This document shows, piece by piece, positions 62,808 to 64,000 of a stretch of DNA of 64,000 bases. Each line of letters starts with the position of its first letter. Position 1 is the stretch's first letter. The stretch lies in assembly GCF_014205255.1 (NCBI RefSeq), contig NZ_JACHNE010000001.1, forward strand, positions 3,038,001 through 3,102,000. Reading direction: 5' to 3'. Both the position numbers and the translations under genes were made by a program. A model generated the notes under the pieces. The model did no database searches, was not told the origin of the DNA, and was given only the letters and a program-made list of their open reading frames with translations. This DNA comes from Streptomyces caelestis. Lineage in GTDB: Bacteria; Actinomycetota; Actinomycetes; Streptomycetales; Streptomycetaceae.

Positions 62808-64000
62808 GTGAGCCACGCAGCCGCCCTGCCCGCCGCGCGCCGGCTGACGCCCGTCCTGCCGGTGGTGGCGGTGATCGCCCTGCTCGCGGTGCCCGTCGCG
62901 CCGGGCGGTGAGGGGGGCGCGACCCCCGCGGACGCCGCGTCCGGTGTCCTCGTGCTGTGGTGCGTGGTACGTCTGCTGCTCCACCGGCGGCGCCCCCTGT
63001 CGCGTACCGCCGCCATGGTGCTGGGCCTGCCCGTGGTCGGGTTCGCGGTGGCGGCGACGGTGACCGCCGTGCCGGGCGCGGCGGTCACCGGCTTCGCGCG
63101 CTGTCTGCAGGTCTTCGTGCTCGTCCCGGCCGCCGTCCTGCTGCTCATCCGTGACCGGCGCGACGTCCGGCTGCTGGCCTGGGCGGTGGTGGGGCTCGCG
63201 CTGTGGCAGGGAGCCGTCGGGGTGCACCAGTACGTGACCGGGACCGGCGCCTCGTACATGGGCCGGGAGATCCGCGCCGTCGGCACCTTCGGGCCGGGCG
63301 ACGTCATGGCGATGGCGAGCGTGGTCGCCTTCGGACTGGTGTGCGCGGTGGGGCTGGCGCTGGAACCCGCGCCGGTACGGAGGGAGCACCTCCCTGCTCA
63401 AGCGGAGCCGAAAGCTTGGTGGCGGGTGTGGGCCGTGGTGTGCGCGCTGCTGCTGGTGGTGCCCCTGGCGGTGTCCTTCAGCCGAGGCGCCTGGATCGCC
63501 ACCGCCCTGGCCTGCGGGGCACAGCTGGTGCTGGCGGGCATACGGCGGGCGGTGAAGGCGGGAGCGGTCGTGGCCGCCGTCGCCGTCCTCCTCGTCGGCG
63601 GGTTCGGTGTCGGCTCCGCGCTGCTCCAGGAAAGGGTGAGCACCATCGGGCAGGTCGCCGACGCACCCGACCAGTCGGTCACCGACCGGTACACGATGTG
63701 GGCGGCGGCCACCGGCATGTGGCGCGAGCGGCCACTGACGGGCGTCGGCCTCAAGGGGTTCCCCGAGCACCGCGACGGGCACGCCTCGCTGGCCCTGTCC
63801 TCAGGCAGCGACACCGAGGGCGCCGGCGCGGCGTACCGGAAGCAGCCTCTGCTGTCGCCGCACAACATGTACCTGCTGGTACTCAGCGAACAGGGACTCG
63901 TCGGGCTGCTGGCGCTGGCGGGGAGCTGGCTGGCCCTGCTGGTGCTGGGGCTGCGGCGGCTGGTCCGCGTGCGCAGGGCACAAGGCCCCGGCCTCGACTG
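62808..64000 (+). CDS. O-antigen ligase/polymerase (Wzy-like) membrane protein, partial
   Basis: Open from a GTG at 62808 to the window edge (397 codons, no stop). Many hydrophobic helices, such as LTPVLPVVAVIALLAVPVAP and VVCALLLVVPLAVSFSRGAW. The SFSRGAW motif and the following loop with PLTGVGLKGFPEHR and SPHNMYL are the O-antigen ligase (Wzy_C) signature. It begins six bases after the priming enzyme, so it is the third gene of the operon. It would polymerise or ligate the exported repeat units. Confidence 0.87.
   Translation, partial: MSHAAALPAARRLTPVLPVVAVIALLAVPVAPGGEGGATPADAASGVLVLWCVVRLLLHRRRPLSRTAAMVLGLPVVGFAVAATVTAVPGAAVTGFARCLQVFVLVPAAVLLLIRDRRDVRLLAWAVVGLALWQGAVGVHQYVTGTGASYMGREIRAVGTFGPGDVMAMASVVAFGLVCAVGLALEPAPVRREHLPAQAEPKAWWRVWAVVCALLLVVPLAVSFSRGAWIATALACGAQLVLAGIRRAVKAGAVVAAVAVLLVGGFGVGSALLQERVSTIGQVADAPDQSVTDRYTMWAAATGMWRERPLTGVGLKGFPEHRDGHASLALSSGSDTEGAGAAYRKQPLLSPHNMYLLVLSEQGLVGLLALAGSWLALLVLGLRRLVRVRRAQGPGLD

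Overview
High GC content, GTG/TTG starts, GTGA/ATGA start-stop overlaps, rare TTA codons and the gene families present point to a Streptomyces chromosome. Positions 1-20250 hold most of a lincosamide biosynthetic cluster. The set present is octose-sugar genes, a proline-type adenylation enzyme, a fused carrier domain, the LmbD/T/V/E/Q-type thiol-sugar enzymes, a CcbF-type PLP enzyme, and a salicylate branch (salicylate synthase, salicylate ligase, O-methyltransferase, alcohol dehydrogenase). That combination matches the celesticetin (ccb) cluster of Streptomyces caelestis rather than lincomycin. The cluster runs off the left edge; expected partners (ccb1, ccbJ, ccbK, ccbL, ccbIH, resistance gene) are not in the window. 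Assignments come from recognising protein families by reading; no database search was run.

How the cluster works together, from published lincosamide work: CcbR, CcbN, CcbP and CcbO build a GDP-octose, and CcbM, CcbZ and CcbS tailor it to an amino-octose. CcbT joins it to ergothioneine. CcbC loads an amino acid on the carrier domain fused to CcbZ and CcbD condenses it. CcbV swaps ergothioneine for mycothiol, CcbE trims mycothiol, CcbQ is probably half of the next hydrolase, and CcbF converts the cysteinyl tail to an aldehyde. Ccb5 and Ccb4 reduce and methylate, and Ccb3/Ccb2 make and activate salicylate.

The right border (20.4-21.3 kb) has a frameshifted IS5-type transposase and a GntR-regulator fragment. 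Beyond it comes core genome: ettA, a thioesterase, a truncated globin and a PCMT-like methyltransferase (21.6-25.8 kb), then a minus-strand signalling operon glnX-glnH-coiled coil-pknG-PP2C-VWA-FHA (25.9-37.0 kb). Next are a GNAT enzyme, a sortase-anchored thioester-domain protein, an SsbB-like protein and two dynamin-like GTPases (37-43.7 kb).

From 44.0 to 49.0 kb is an accessory region. A tRNA-Arg gene is followed 1.65 kb later by a second copy of its 3' half, bracketing a toxin-antitoxin pair and a glyoxalase-fold gene. Next to the second copy lies a heavily frameshifted tyrosine integrase, then a His-rich repeat secreted protein and several small or decayed regulatory genes. From 49.2 to 56.4 kb are two large STAND/NB-ARC-TPR proteins (one with a SARP domain) around a divergent two-gene unit containing a GT-B-like protein. 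The right end carries a hydroxyacid dehydrogenase, a tyrosinase pair (melC1/melC2), a small secreted protein and the start of an exopolysaccharide operon cut by the window edge.
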